64,000 nucleotides of DNA from JAJEBT01 sp965221485 (GCA_965221485.1 OZ244893.1:1426001-1490000), one strand, 5' to 3'. Positions 1 through 9,123 are shown, counted from the first letter of the stretch. Made by a program: numbers and translations. Notes: generated from the letters alone by a model not told the origin.

Positions 1-1890
1 TAACGTCCACGACAACGACACCCGCCTCGCTCCCGCTTCCGCGCTCAACACAGCCGCCGCCGGACCTGGCGGGGGCGTCGCCGTCGCGACGTTCGATTCC
101 GTACCGTCGCCGGCCTCGCTGACGGCGCGGACCTGGAAACCGTACGAGACGCCGCCGGTCAGTTCGAGCACCGTGTGGCTCCGGGTCGACGCGTCGCTGC
201 CCGGAACGTCCGTCCAATCGTCGCCGAAGGCCGCATCGCCTTCGCGTTGCCGAAACTCCCACTTGTTGATGCTGGCGTCCGCGTCGAGCGTCCACGACAA
301 CGACACCCGCCTCGCTCCCGCTTCCGCGCTCAACACAGCCGCCGCCGGACCTGGCGGGGGCGTCGCCGTCGCGACGTTCGATTCCGTACCGTCGCCGGCC
401 TCGCTGACGGCGCGGACCTGGAAACCGTACGAGACGCCGCCGGTCAGTTCGAGCACCGTGTGGCTCCGGGTCGACGCGTCGCTGCCCGGAACGTCCGTCC
501 AATCGTCGCCGAAGGCCGCATCGCCTTCGCGTTGCCGAAACTCCCACTTGTTGATGCTGGCGTCCGCGTCGAGCGTCCACGACAACGACACCCGCCTCGC
601 TCCCGCCTCCGCGCTCAACACAGCCGCCGCCGGACCTGGCGGGGGCGTCACCGTCACGACGTTCGATTCCGTACCGTCGCCGGCGTCGCTGACGGCGCGG
701 ACCTGGAAACCGTACGAGACGCCGCCGGTCAGTTCGAGCACCGTGTGGCTCCGGGTCGACGCGTAGCTGCCCGGAACGTCCGTCCAATCGTCGCCGAAGG
801 CCGCATCGCCTTCGCGTTGCCGAAACTCCCACTTGTTGATGCTGGAGTCCGCGTCGAGCGTCCACGACAACGACACCCGCCTCGGTCCCGCCTCCGCGCT
901 CAACACAGCCGCCGCCGGACCTGGCGGGGGCGTCGCCGTCGCGACGTTCGACGCCGCGCCGTCGCCGTCATCGGCGACAGCGCGGACCTGGAAACCGTGC
1001 GAGACGCCGCCGGTCAGTTCGAGCACCGTGTGGCTCCGGGTCGACGCGTCGCTGCCCGGAACGTCCGTCCAATCGTCGCTGAAGGCCGCATCGCCTTCGC
1101 GTTGCCGAAACTCCCACTTGTTGATGCTGGAGTCCGCGTCGAGCGTCCACGACAACGTAACCCGCCTCGGTCCCGCCTCCGCGCTCAACACAGCCGCCAC
1201 CGGACCCGGCGGGGGCGTCGCCGTCGCGACGTTCGATTCTGCGCCGTTGCCGTCATCGGCGACAGCGCGGACCTGGAAACCATGCGAAACGCCGCCGGTC
1301 AGTACGGTCACCGTGTGGCTCCGGGTCGACGCGTAGCTGCCCGGAACGTTCGTCCAATCGTCGCCGAAGGCCGCATCGCCTTCGCGTTGCCGAAACTCCC
1401 ACTTGTTGATGCTGGCGTCCGCGTCGAGCGTCCACGACAACGTCACCTGCCTCGCTGCCGCCTCCGCGCTCAAGATTGCCGCCGCCGGACCTGGCGGGGG
1501 CGTCGCCGTCGCGACGTTCGATTCCGTACCGTCGCCGTCGTCGCTGACGGCGCGGACCTGGAAACCGTGCGAGACGCCGCGGGTCAGTTCGGTCACCGTG
1601 TGGCTCCGGGTCGACGCGTCGCTGCCCGGAACGTCCGTCCAGTCGTCGCCGAAGGCCGCATCGCCTTCGCGTTGCCGAAACTCCCACTTGTTGATGCTGG
1701 CGTCCGCGTCTAACGTCCACGACAACGACACCCGCCCCGCTCCCGCCTCCGCGCTCAAGATCGCCGCCGCCGGACCTGGCGTGGGCGTCGCCGTCACGAT
1801 GTTCGATTCCGTACCGTTGCCGCCGTAGCCGACCGCGCGGACGCGGAAGCTGTAGGCGGAGCCGCTGGCGAGCTTGAGCACCGTGTGGCT
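1..1890. repeat. 285-bp near-identical tandem repeats (FN3 units, 95 codons each)
   Basis: A landmark (gctccgggtcgacgcg) recurs at 178, 463, 748, 1033, 1318, 1603 and 1888, exactly 285 bp apart each time. That gives six full units plus a partial unit at the left edge. The spacing is a multiple of three, so copy number can change without altering the frame of the FN3 protein. Copies differ by only scattered substitutions, for example gcgtcg versus gcgtag just after the landmark, and two units carry tacggtcacc or ttcggtcacc where others have ttcgagcacc. Units beyond 1890 are diverged FN3 domains. The near-identity points to recent duplication or gene conversion. Confidence 0.92.
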
Positions 1891-3533
1891 CCGGGTCGAC
1901 GCGTCGCTCTCCTCAATTGGGCTCCACGGGACGCTTGCGAAGTCGTTCGGATCCGTCGTCGTGCCCGCAACCTGCTGGTACTGCCACTTCTCGACGCTCT
2001 CGTCCGCCGAGGAAACGGTCCACGACAACGTAACCTGCCTCGGTTCTCCCACCGCGCTCAGCGCCGCCGCCGCCGGCGGCCCGGCCGGGGTCGCGAACTC
2101 GTCGTCGCTCACCGGGCCGAATACGTCGCCGGTCGCCACGGCACGGAGGCGGTAGCCGTAGCGCGTGCCATTCCGGAGCGAGTGGCGTTGGATCGAAGTC
2201 ATGTCCTTGGCGTCGACGCCAGGCGGCGCGGTAATATCGTTCCAGCGAGCGGGCCAGTCCGCGTCGCCGACCTTTTCCTTGTACTGCCATTTGGCGATGC
2301 CGGCCGCGTCGGTCGACTGGTCGTCCCATCGCAGCGTAATCGTCGTGTTGCCGGGCTCCAGCCGGAAATTCTGCGGCTGGCCGGGCGCCAGGTTGGGCGT
2401 CACCGGGTCGGACGCATCGGACGCCGGACCCTCGCCGCCCGCGGTCACGGCGCGGATCTTGAAGGTGTAGGCGGTGCCGTTCGTCAGCTCCTTTACCGTG
2501 TATGTGGTGGTTGTCGCGCCGCTCCCCGATATGTTCTCCCAGGCGCCGTCGCCGTTTTTCTCGTACTGATACTTCTGGATATTGGCATTGCCGGGGTCGG
2601 TCCAGAAAAGCGTGACCTGCTTATTCCCCGCCTCTGCCGTCGGCTTCGCCGGTTTCGCCGGCGCCGACACCTGCGGCGTCGCCTCTGCGTCTGCCGATGG
2701 GACGCTGTTTCCGTTGGCGCTCACCGCTCGGACCTGGAAGGTGTATGTTTCGCCGTTGGTCAGGCCGGTGACGTTGTAGCTGATGTTGCTGTCATTGGTG
2801 GTATGACTGACGGTGCCCCAGCTGAGTAGGAATCGCTCCCCTTCTTTTGCCGAATCTGATATTCCGATACGGACTCCTGCGTGGAGCCAGACCAGATACG
2901 GCGATGTTTGTCCCAGGTCAGCGACACTTGGCCGTCTCCCTTGACTGCCCTTGGATTTCCCGGCGCATCTGGCCGCTTTGCCGTCTTGAATACAAGCTTG
3001 GTGTCACGGGAGCCGCCGGAGGTGAAGGTAAACGGAATCTCAAATTTAAAGTCGTCGTCTTTCATTACTGTCAACAAATCGCGGTCGAACTCGATCGTTC
3101 CCGTTGGTGAGTAATTACCGTTGATCAAATCGTCTGGATCAAGTTGGAAATAGTTATGATCACTAAGTTCGATTTGGAAAGCGAAATCTGCTTTGGTGAA
3201 CTTAATGTACCCAGGCGTATTTACGGCTCTAAGGGTTTCATCACTAGTCACCCTTTTTTGTCCATTATAGAGGCCATAATCATTTAGACCGTCGTCGTAA
3301 ATATTATATTGCGCGTGCGAGTTTCCGTTATGGTCCTCTGGGTGAACCCGAAATGTATAGCCGATGGAGGTAGCACTCCCCATATGTATAGTGTCGGCGT
3401 CTGCCGCAAGCGTCACCGATGTAGAAGTAGTAAGACCGGTCAGCGTTCCGCTCGGCGTAATGGTGGAGGTGCAGTTCTTCCCGTCGTCATCGCAGCTATC
3501 GGTGAAGGTGAAGGTGACCGTGCCACCCGCCAT
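1..3533 (-). CDS. Exported multi-repeat fibronectin type III protein (3' end off window, frameshifted)
   Basis: Read on the minus strand, this is a large surface or secreted protein. The N-terminal part (3533 down to about 2960) is a beta-rich, Asp/Thr-rich domain of about 190 residues that I do not recognise. After it come FN3 units with the usual pattern (xVTLSW, then YxFQVRAV, then a Pro-rich linker ending ATPPPG). The reading frame breaks between about 2838 and 2848, next to GGGG and AAAA runs. One inserted base gives a continuous FN3 domain from there to base 1, where the gene leaves the window still open. The ATG at 3533 is the first in-frame start, but it lies just after a hydrophobic stretch ending APAAMA, so it cannot be the natural start (see 3534-3838). 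FN3 arrays usually mediate adhesion or act as spacers in extracellular enzymes. No catalytic domain is visible in this part. Confidence 0.75.
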
Positions 3534-3650
3534 GGCCGCCGGGGCGCCGCCGAGCAGGAGAGCTGCCCCCAGCAGCAGGACAGCGCCGAACAGCAGCGCT
3601 GCACTGGCATAGGCGAAGCGCCATGTGAACTCTCTTCCGGCTCTTGGGTC

Positions 3651-3677
3651 AGCGGGCGAGTAACCGTTCCGCCCGCT
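3651..3677. other. Perfect 8-bp inverted repeat beside the poly-G tract
   Basis: AGCGGGCG (3651-3658) and CGCCCGCT (3670-3677) can form a hairpin with an 11-base loop in the leader of the FN3 mRNA, 19 bases downstream of the homopolymer in the sense of transcription. There is no T-run, so it does not look like an intrinsic terminator. It could influence translation or replication slippage. Confidence 0.5.
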
Positions 3678-3696
3678 CAGATGCTCAGAAGTTTCT

Positions 3697-3705
3697 GGGG
3701 GGGGG
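3697..3705. repeat. Poly-G/C homopolymer, nine bases, candidate phase-variation tract
   Basis: Nine consecutive G on the given strand (C9 in the sense of the FN3 gene), about 45 codons after the SD-preceded ATG at 3838. The tract is exactly where two reading frames would need to be joined. Slipped-strand changes in such tracts switch surface proteins on and off in other bacteria. Here that role is inference. Confidence 0.85.
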
Positions 3706-3838
3706 TAAATAGTGAACGCCGGACCCGCAGCGCCGCAGTCAACCGCCCTGCGGCCTTCCGCAGAGAAGCGAAGGTGGAAATGCCGACCGTAGCGGGACCG
3801 GCAGTGCGGCAGGTCGGGCGAGAGGCTGTCATGGTCAT

Positions 3839-4742
3839 GGCGGAAGATCCCCCTTGAAATCGCTTCTGTGGCCGGACCATAACAACGGGCGGAACCGGAT
3901 ACAAGGCGTTGCGCGACGCATTTTCAAAGTCGATGGAGACCCCGAACCGGGATCCGGCCTGCCACGAAAAGACGAAAGGGAAGAGATGGGCCCTGCAAAC
4001 GCGGGCCCGGGCAGACCAAGGTCCGGACCAGCGCTGTCAGGACAAGACAGACCCCACAGGCAGGTCAGAATTCACCGCGATCTTTCGACCGCTTTTAAGA
4101 ATCCCGATGGAAAAACGCAAGAAGGAATCAGACGTAAACGCTGAATCAATGTGGGAAACAACAGTTTCGTGGTTCCGCGAAATTTCTCTGGTTTTTTCAC
4201 AAGGATCAGAGGTTCGTCTGATGGCAACGGATTTGACGGGTTGGGGGAGGAGGGGTCGTGATGGTTTGCAGCGATGCCGAGTAGCGGTCCCTGTAACTGA
4301 TCCGGAAGTAGGCCTCCGGATACGCGTTGAGAGATACGTGGCAATCATGCTTCAGACCCCGGACATTGCGGCCTCCCAGGGAGGGTCAGCAATTCACGGG
4401 ACGAACGCCCTTCTGCTGACACAGGGTGGAAAGTCCACGCACAGTTGCACTTCGAATTTTTCCGGATTATAGCATCAATAGCCTACTCTTTGCAGAAGAA
4501 ATCCGATCCATGCGCTGACATTGTGGCCATCATCAGACGCTGTGACGCCCCAGACAGATAATAAGAGAGCATCGGCCGTGGTCGTGCCATCAATCATTCC
4601 GCAACGAAGCCCCGCGTATAAACGACATGTCCCACAAACAACCGGACCGCTGCCCGATACCGTTGACTGATCTGTCACCATTCCCCCGACCGCAACCAAC
4701 AGCAATGGATTCCAACCGGAAAGAATTTGGCGAGAGCAAACC
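3839..4742. other. Intergenic, no gene supported
   Basis: This stretch lies between the divergently oriented FN3 gene and the amidase. Open frames on both strands overlap one another and have no recognisable domain or ribosome-binding site. It presumably holds the promoters of both genes, but I cannot point to convincing -35/-10 pairs. The region around 4455-4490 is locally AT-rich. Confidence 0.5.
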
Positions 4743-5918
4743 ATGACAACCGATTCATATGGCGCCTTCATGCCCGGAATGACTGTGAACATATCGGGCG
4801 CAGCAACCGGACCGCTGGCCGGAACAACATTTGGGGTAAAGGATGTCTTCGACATTGCCGGTCACCCGACCAGCAATGGCCAGCCCACATGGAAAGACAC
4901 ACATCCTGTCCCCCGGCAGCATGCCCCGGCAGTCGTGCGCCTCCTTGACGCTGGTGCAACCGCTGCCGGAAAGACCGTCTGCGACGAAATGTGCTACAGC
5001 CTTGCCGGCAACAACACGCATTATGGTGCGCCGGTCAATCCGGCCGCCCCGGATCGCTCGGTCGGAGGATCTTCATCGGGATCCGCAGCCGCCGTCGCGG
5101 GGCAGCTGGTGGACTTCGCGCTGGGAACCGATTGCGGGGGTTCCGTTCGCTGTCCGGCAAGTTTCTCCGGAATTTACGGAATTCGTCCCACCCACGGCCG
5201 CGTCGACGACACGGGTGTGGTTCCCCTCGCAGGCTCGTTCGATGTCGTCGGCTGGTTCGCACGCGATCCCCGTCTGCTCGCGAAGATCGGATCGGTTCTT
5301 CTGGACGGAGATGCTGCCCCATTGAAGCCCCGGAAAGCCCTCATTGCAGAAGATGCGTTCGCGTGCCTGTCAAAAGAGGAGCATGACCCGGCACGCCGGG
5401 CCGCTGAGGGACTTGTTACAGACCATGCCCTGGAGGCCTCCTCAATCGTCATCGCCAGCGAAGGGCTCGACCAGTGGTTCGAGGTCTTTCGCCATCTCCA
5501 GGGTCTGGAAATCCGCGCAAATCACCAGGCCTGGATCGATGAACACAATCCCGATTTTGGTCCGGGTGTCAGGGAACGCTTCGCCTTTGCCGCAACATTG
5601 GGCAATGAACATCGCATGAAATGGCAACCGCTGAGGGATCTCATTCGGAACCGTCTCCGCGCGCTCCTTGAAGACAATGAAACCGTGGTCCTGTTGCCAA
5701 CGGCCCCCATGAGTCCGATGCGTGATGCATCTGCCGCAGAAATTGACGCTTTCCGCGCACGGGCGATGGGCCTTACCTGCCCTGCAGGCCTTGCCGGCGT
5801 TCCACAGGTCACCCTGCCGCTCGCACACGCTGCGGCACCGCTGGGAATTTCTGTGATGGGCCCGGCCGGAAGCGACGAAGCCCTGCTGCAGTTCGCTGTA
5901 ACGCTTCACGAAACATAG
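4743..5918 (+). CDS. Amidase signature family hydrolase (AMI1-like)
   Basis: The 391-residue protein has the Ser-cisSer-Lys triad of the amidase signature family: Lys33 in GVKD, the Gly/Ser loop GGSSSGS at 108-114 holding the cis-serine, and nucleophile Ser134 in GTDCGGSVR. Such enzymes hydrolyse carboxamides to the acid and ammonia. The residues around DEMCYS, HYGAPVNP and VVGWFARD resemble plant and bacterial indole-3-acetamide hydrolases of the short AMI1 type rather than GatA: the protein is about 90 residues shorter than GatA and there are no gatCB neighbours. The substrate cannot be read from sequence. Cys131 replaces the usual Thr in GTDTGGS. No strong Shine-Dalgarno precedes ATG 4743, but it is the natural start by alignment with the family's N-terminus. 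It is monocistronic. Confidence 0.88.
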   Translation: MTTDSYGAFMPGMTVNISGAATGPLAGTTFGVKDVFDIAGHPTSNGQPTWKDTHPVPRQHAPAVVRLLDAGATAAGKTVCDEMCYSLAGNNTHYGAPVNPAAPDRSVGGSSSGSAAAVAGQLVDFALGTDCGGSVRCPASFSGIYGIRPTHGRVDDTGVVPLAGSFDVVGWFARDPRLLAKIGSVLLDGDAAPLKPRKALIAEDAFACLSKEEHDPARRAAEGLVTDHALEASSIVIASEGLDQWFEVFRHLQGLEIRANHQAWIDEHNPDFGPGVRERFAFAATLGNEHRMKWQPLRDLIRNRLRALLEDNETVVLLPTAPMSPMRDASAAEIDAFRARAMGLTCPAGLAGVPQVTLPLAHAAAPLGISVMGPAGSDEALLQFAVTLHET

Positions 5919-6244
5919 GCAAGATGAATGGTTGGGCCGTCGCCAGGCTCACAATCTGGCCATTTTCGGAATGGTTATCATGCCCTTCCAGTCTGGTCAG
6001 ACTGTGTTCTTCGGAGATCAGACCAGACCTCTCCTGCCCCGACGAGGGCAATTCGTAATGCCGAATTCGGTTCGGGCCACACCGCCGTGTCAGGTTTCAT
6101 GGACACCCTGGAAGACCTCGATCGAACGCACATCACGGCATCCTGTCCTCGGAATGGAAATGTCATGATCGGGTTCCTTGATCGCTCGAACCCCACCGCA
6201 CGGTTTCCGGGGACACAACCCGACCCAATGGACGGGGACACAAA
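5919..6244. other. Intergenic with a small palindrome
   Basis: No gene is supported between the amidase and the L,D-transpeptidase. A perfect inverted repeat, CAGTCTG-GT-CAGACTG, lies at 5989-6004. A related half-site (CAGACCAGACC) follows about 20 bases later. This could be an operator for the downstream gene, but nothing else supports that. Confidence 0.4.
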
Positions 6245-6745
6245 ATGATCATCACGGCGCCTGAAACGGCGTTGTGGAAGAGCCGGACGCTTCGTTGTGC
6301 CCTCGGTGAAGGCGGTGTCCGGGAAAGGAAACGTGAAGGAGACGGCGCGACTCCCGCCGGATCGTATCGATTCCTGCGTGTGCTCTATCGGCAGGACCGC
6401 ATCGACAAACCGCAAACGCTGCTTCCCGTCACACCAATTGCGCCTACAGACGGATGGTGCGATGACCCTGGTCATTCCGACTACAACTGTCCAGTAAACC
6501 TGCCGCACGACGCAAGTTGCGAAAGCCTGTGGCGAACAGACAATCTCTATGATCTGATTGTCGTTACCGATCACAATGCAAATCCCGTCATTCCGGGAAA
6601 TGGCAGCGCTGTGTTTGTACATGTCGCAGCGCAGGATTACTCTGCGACACGCGGCTGTATCGCATTCTCTCTGGCCGATCTTCTTGATATTCTTGCCGAA
6701 TGGGCGCCTTCAGACCGAATGAACGTGGCGGAGGCGTGGCGTTAG
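6245..6745 (+). CDS. L,D-transpeptidase (YkuD) domain protein
   Basis: The 166-residue protein is essentially one YkuD catalytic domain: GDGATPAGSYRF near residues 32-43, then His126 and the nucleophile Cys138 in SATRGC. Family members cross-link peptidoglycan stem peptides (3-3 bonds) or attach proteins to the wall. This one lacks an obvious signal peptide and LysM domain, like the short ErfK/YkuD proteins of unknown role common in alphaproteobacteria. GGGGAC precedes the ATG. The stop lies one base from the stop of the convergent YggS gene. Confidence 0.85.
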   Translation: MIITAPETALWKSRTLRCALGEGGVRERKREGDGATPAGSYRFLRVLYRQDRIDKPQTLLPVTPIAPTDGWCDDPGHSDYNCPVNLPHDASCESLWRTDNLYDLIVVTDHNANPVIPGNGSAVFVHVAAQDYSATRGCIAFSLADLLDILAEWAPSDRMNVAEAWR

Positions 6746-6746
6746 C

Positions 6747-7439
6747 CTATCCCGTTCTGGGACCGAACACAGCAGTACCAATCCGCACTTCGGTCGCGCC
6801 GAACTCCACTGCCATTTCAAAATCTGCCGACATGCCCATGCTGAGGCGCTCAATACCGTTGCGATCGGCAATGGAAGCTAGCAGTGCAAAATGGGGAGCC
6901 GGGCTCTCTCCCAAGGGAGGAATGCACATCAGTCCCGAAATCCCGAGCCCATACTCTTCGCGGCATCGTATGATGAATTCGTCTGCCTGCCTGGGCCCGA
7001 TTCCGGCCTTCCGGGCTTCTTCTCCGGTATTGACCTGGACATAGAGCCGTGGCCTGCGACCCTGTTTTTCACACTGCTGCTTCAGAACCCTGGCCAGATT
7101 TTCGCGGTCCAGTGTCTGGATGACATCGAAAAGGGCGACGGCAGATGCGGCCTTGTTGGTCTGGAGCGGTCCGATCAGATGAAGGTCCGTATCGGAAAAT
7201 TGCGCCTTCAGGTCAGGCCATTTCCCGGCCGCTTCCTGCACCCGGTTTTCTCCAAATAATCTGTGCCCCGCCTGGAGAGCCACAAACGCTGAGGACCCCG
7301 GATGGGACTTGGAGACCGCAATGAGAAAAACACTGTCTGCAGACCGTCCGGCCTTGGCCGCGGCCTCCGCAATTCGCTCCCGAACCGCCGCGATATTCGA
7401 ACGAATCTCAGAGGGTGTGATCACAGTGTCAATTCGCAA
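6747..7439 (-). CDS. YggS family pyridoxal phosphate homeostasis protein
   Basis: The protein has 230 residues and a single alanine-racemase-like TIM barrel. Lys44 in AVSKSHP is the expected PLP Schiff-base lysine. FGENRVQE and the C-terminal block LSMGMSADFEMAVEFGATEVRIGTAVFG (paraphrased: LSMGMS, then DFE, then VRIGTAVFG) are the family signatures. It has no known catalytic activity and buffers free PLP and amino/keto-acid pools. It is transcribed leftward, with the unknown exported protein 13 bases upstream, so the two are probably cotranscribed. Confidence 0.93.
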   Translation of the reverse strand: MRIDTVITPSEIRSNIAAVRERIAEAAAKAGRSADSVFLIAVSKSHPGSSAFVALQAGHRLFGENRVQEAAGKWPDLKAQFSDTDLHLIGPLQTNKAASAVALFDVIQTLDRENLARVLKQQCEKQGRRPRLYVQVNTGEEARKAGIGPRQADEFIIRCREEYGLGISGLMCIPPLGESPAPHFALLASIADRNGIERLSMGMSADFEMAVEFGATEVRIGTAVFGPRTG

Positions 7440-7452
7440 TCATATTCGGGTG

Positions 7453-8112
7453 TCAACGGTCAGCAGACGGGGCACCACCTGTGCCGATGCTGTCAATCGC
7501 AGCGAGTTCCACACGCATCAGAAACCCTGCAATCTGTGACAGTGAGCGTTTTCCCGAGCAGTCCTTGATCCAGACGACCGTATCAAATCTGCCGACGGTA
7601 TAGCCTTTTTCCCTCTTGGCCTGACTGATGAAGCCGATGACACCAAACTGGCAAACCTGTCCCGAATGGTCACGAACCCGATGGACCCAGCCCGCACGTT
7701 CCGGGGGTTTGGCAACCTGTGCCAGAGGGCCATAGGAAAACGCTTCCTTTTTCCTTTCGTAATAACGGCGAATCCGTTTCTTGAGGGACTCCGGGTCGGA
7801 CAGGATTTCTGTCGTGCGTTCCCCGAAGCTGGAACGGGGATGATACCGGATGTTCATCAACCCGCCCGGGAAATACCCGGTTTGCTGGAGGACTCCGCCC
7901 GTGCGCTCCCGTTGCCGTGCCCTGGTCAACCTGATGTCCGTCGAATCACTGAGGTTCAGAAGCAGTCGTTCGGCAGGCACGGACTGCCACTCGGTGTATG
8001 TGATGTTTTCGCCGGAAACGGTGACACCCCGAACTTTCGCAACCCCATTCAACGATATCGTCACAATACCAAGCGCAATGCCAACAGCGAACAGCCCGTT
8101 CTTCACTATCAT
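7453..8112 (-). CDS. Exported protein of unknown function
   Basis: The 219-residue protein has an N-terminal hydrophobic segment (NGLFAVGIALGIVTIS) resembling a signal peptide or anchor. The middle is basic, with a short charged helix around RRYYERKKEAF. The C-terminal part contains two cysteines (CQFGVIGF and IKDC) that could form a disulfide in the periplasm. I recognise no family. AAGGG sits directly before ATG, so the GTG two codons later may be the real start with better spacing. It lies 13 bases upstream of the YggS gene in the same direction. Confidence 0.65.
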   Translation of the reverse strand: MIVKNGLFAVGIALGIVTISLNGVAKVRGVTVSGENITYTEWQSVPAERLLLNLSDSTDIRLTRARQRERTGGVLQQTGYFPGGLMNIRYHPRSSFGERTTEILSDPESLKKRIRRYYERKKEAFSYGPLAQVAKPPERAGWVHRVRDHSGQVCQFGVIGFISQAKREKGYTVGRFDTVVWIKDCSGKRSLSQIAGFLMRVELAAIDSIGTGGAPSADR

Positions 8113-8550
8113 CCCTTCCGCTCCCGGATTTCGCGGTCACCACCGCTCGCCGACCGCGCCGACCGGATCGACAATAGCATGCCCGGGAGAAAGACGATTG
8201 CCGCGAGACGAAGTTTCCGTGGTTGGGGGCAAGCGGAGCCAGGTCCCGTCACGCTTGGCATTCGGGAGACCAGCCACGCAATCAGGGGCCCTCGACGAGG
8301 ACCCGCCAGACGGCCGGGCCTTGTCCGCCGACGCGGGTCACACCCCGCCCGTAATGCACCCTCGCGCTCAGGCAATCCGGTAGGTCATGAGGAATTTTCG
8401 AACCAATTCGCATCCGTCGCAATACTCGCATGGACGCAACTTCTGGTGTATGGTCCCGGGCACGCAGGATATCGGATGCACTCTCTCGTTGGCGCCGGGA
8501 ATTAAGGTCGAAACCGGGGAGCATTCCGGCCAGCCCTTTTGGAGACCAAA
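8113..8550. other. Intergenic between divergent genes
   Basis: About 440 bases separate the exported unknown protein and the DUF3576 lipoprotein. Open frames on both strands have no family resemblance and no ribosome-binding site. I see no repeat, hairpin with a T-run or clear promoter. Confidence 0.5.
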
Positions 8551-9123
8551 GTGAACGGAAAACAGATGTCATTATTCCCGAGGCCACTCCTGGTACTGGC
8601 ATTGGCCCTGGGTCTCGGAGCGTGCGAAGGCGCGACTCCCCCTCACCTTGATCCGCACTCTGCCCCGCTCGGAGAAGTCGAAAATACAGGGTCACATAAT
8701 GTAGGACGGGTCTTTGGTGAGGATGGTCTCAGCCTGTCCAACCTTCTTGACTTCGGCAGAAGTCGTGAGAGCTCGCAAGGTTCCGGGATCGGAGTCAACG
8801 CGTTTCTGTGGCGTGCAACGCTTGATGTCATGACATTCATGCCGCTTGCCAGCGCTGACCCGTTCGGCGGTGTCATCATCACCGATTGGTACTCACCACC
8901 CGACACACCCGATGAACGCCTGAAGGCCAATGTCTACATCCTTGGAAGGGAATTGCGGTCCGATGGTATCCGGGTATCGATATTTCGTCAGACCCGCAGC
9001 GGGGCCGGAGCTCCATGGCAGGAGTCCACAGTCAAACCGGAAACCAACACACAACTGGAAGACCGCATCCTGAGCAGGGCTCGTGAATTGCGGGCCGCCG
9101 CACTCGCGGCCGCCGATCGCTGA
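8551..9123 (+). CDS. DUF3576 domain lipoprotein
   Basis: This small outer-membrane-type lipoprotein has a signal sequence ending in the lipobox LGLGAC. The mature part (about 165 residues) matches the DUF3576 family, with INxFLWRATLDVMTFMPLASADPFGG, split here into NAFLWRATLD and DPFGGVIITDWY. I chose GTG 8551 because GGAGACCAAA precedes it at the right distance. A TTG four codons upstream would be an alternative. The family typically sits directly before leuS in alphaproteobacteria, as here. Its function is unknown; an envelope role is suggested by lipidation and by the lptE neighbour. Confidence 0.85.
   Translation: MNGKQMSLFPRPLLVLALALGLGACEGATPPHLDPHSAPLGEVENTGSHNVGRVFGEDGLSLSNLLDFGRSRESSQGSGIGVNAFLWRATLDVMTFMPLASADPFGGVIITDWYSPPDTPDERLKANVYILGRELRSDGIRVSIFRQTRSGAGAPWQESTVKPETNTQLEDRILSRARELRAAALAAADR

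Larger units (their letters stand above)
3534..3838 (-). other. Probable true 5' end of the FN3 gene: RBS, start, poly-C tract and signal peptide in two frames
   Basis: Immediately before the ATG at 3533, the same frame encodes a hydrophobic signal-like segment (FAYASAALLFGAVLLLGAAL) ending in APAAMA, a good signal peptidase I site. In that frame I find no ATG, GTG or TTG back through position 3900. The frame one base away has ATG at 3838, about ten bases after AAGGGGGA, and runs MTMTASRP... into the C9 tract (3705-3697), then stops at 3677. One additional C, or two fewer, would join the two frames into a leader of roughly 100 residues. So the start, RBS and signal peptide are all present but out of phase as sequenced. 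Confidence 0.55.

Noticed and set aside
175..1713. Long plus-strand open frame (512 codons) with an Arg-rich repetitive translation
   Set aside because: It is antisense to the FN3 repeats. It stays open only because the repeat length (285) is a multiple of three and the DNA is GC-rich; there is no ribosome-binding site and the composition is implausible.
3909..4472. 187-codon plus-strand open frame between the FN3 gene and the amidase
   Set aside because: No recognisable motif, no Shine-Dalgarno, and overlapping open frames on the other strand. Composition is not protein-like.
4475..4855. 126-codon minus-strand frame overlapping the amidase start
   Set aside because: Overlaps the clearly coding 5' end of the amidase and has no family resemblance.
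8109..8375. 88-codon minus-strand frame upstream of the exported unknown protein
   Set aside because: Arg/Gly/Pro-rich translation typical of non-coding GC-rich DNA, no ribosome-binding site.
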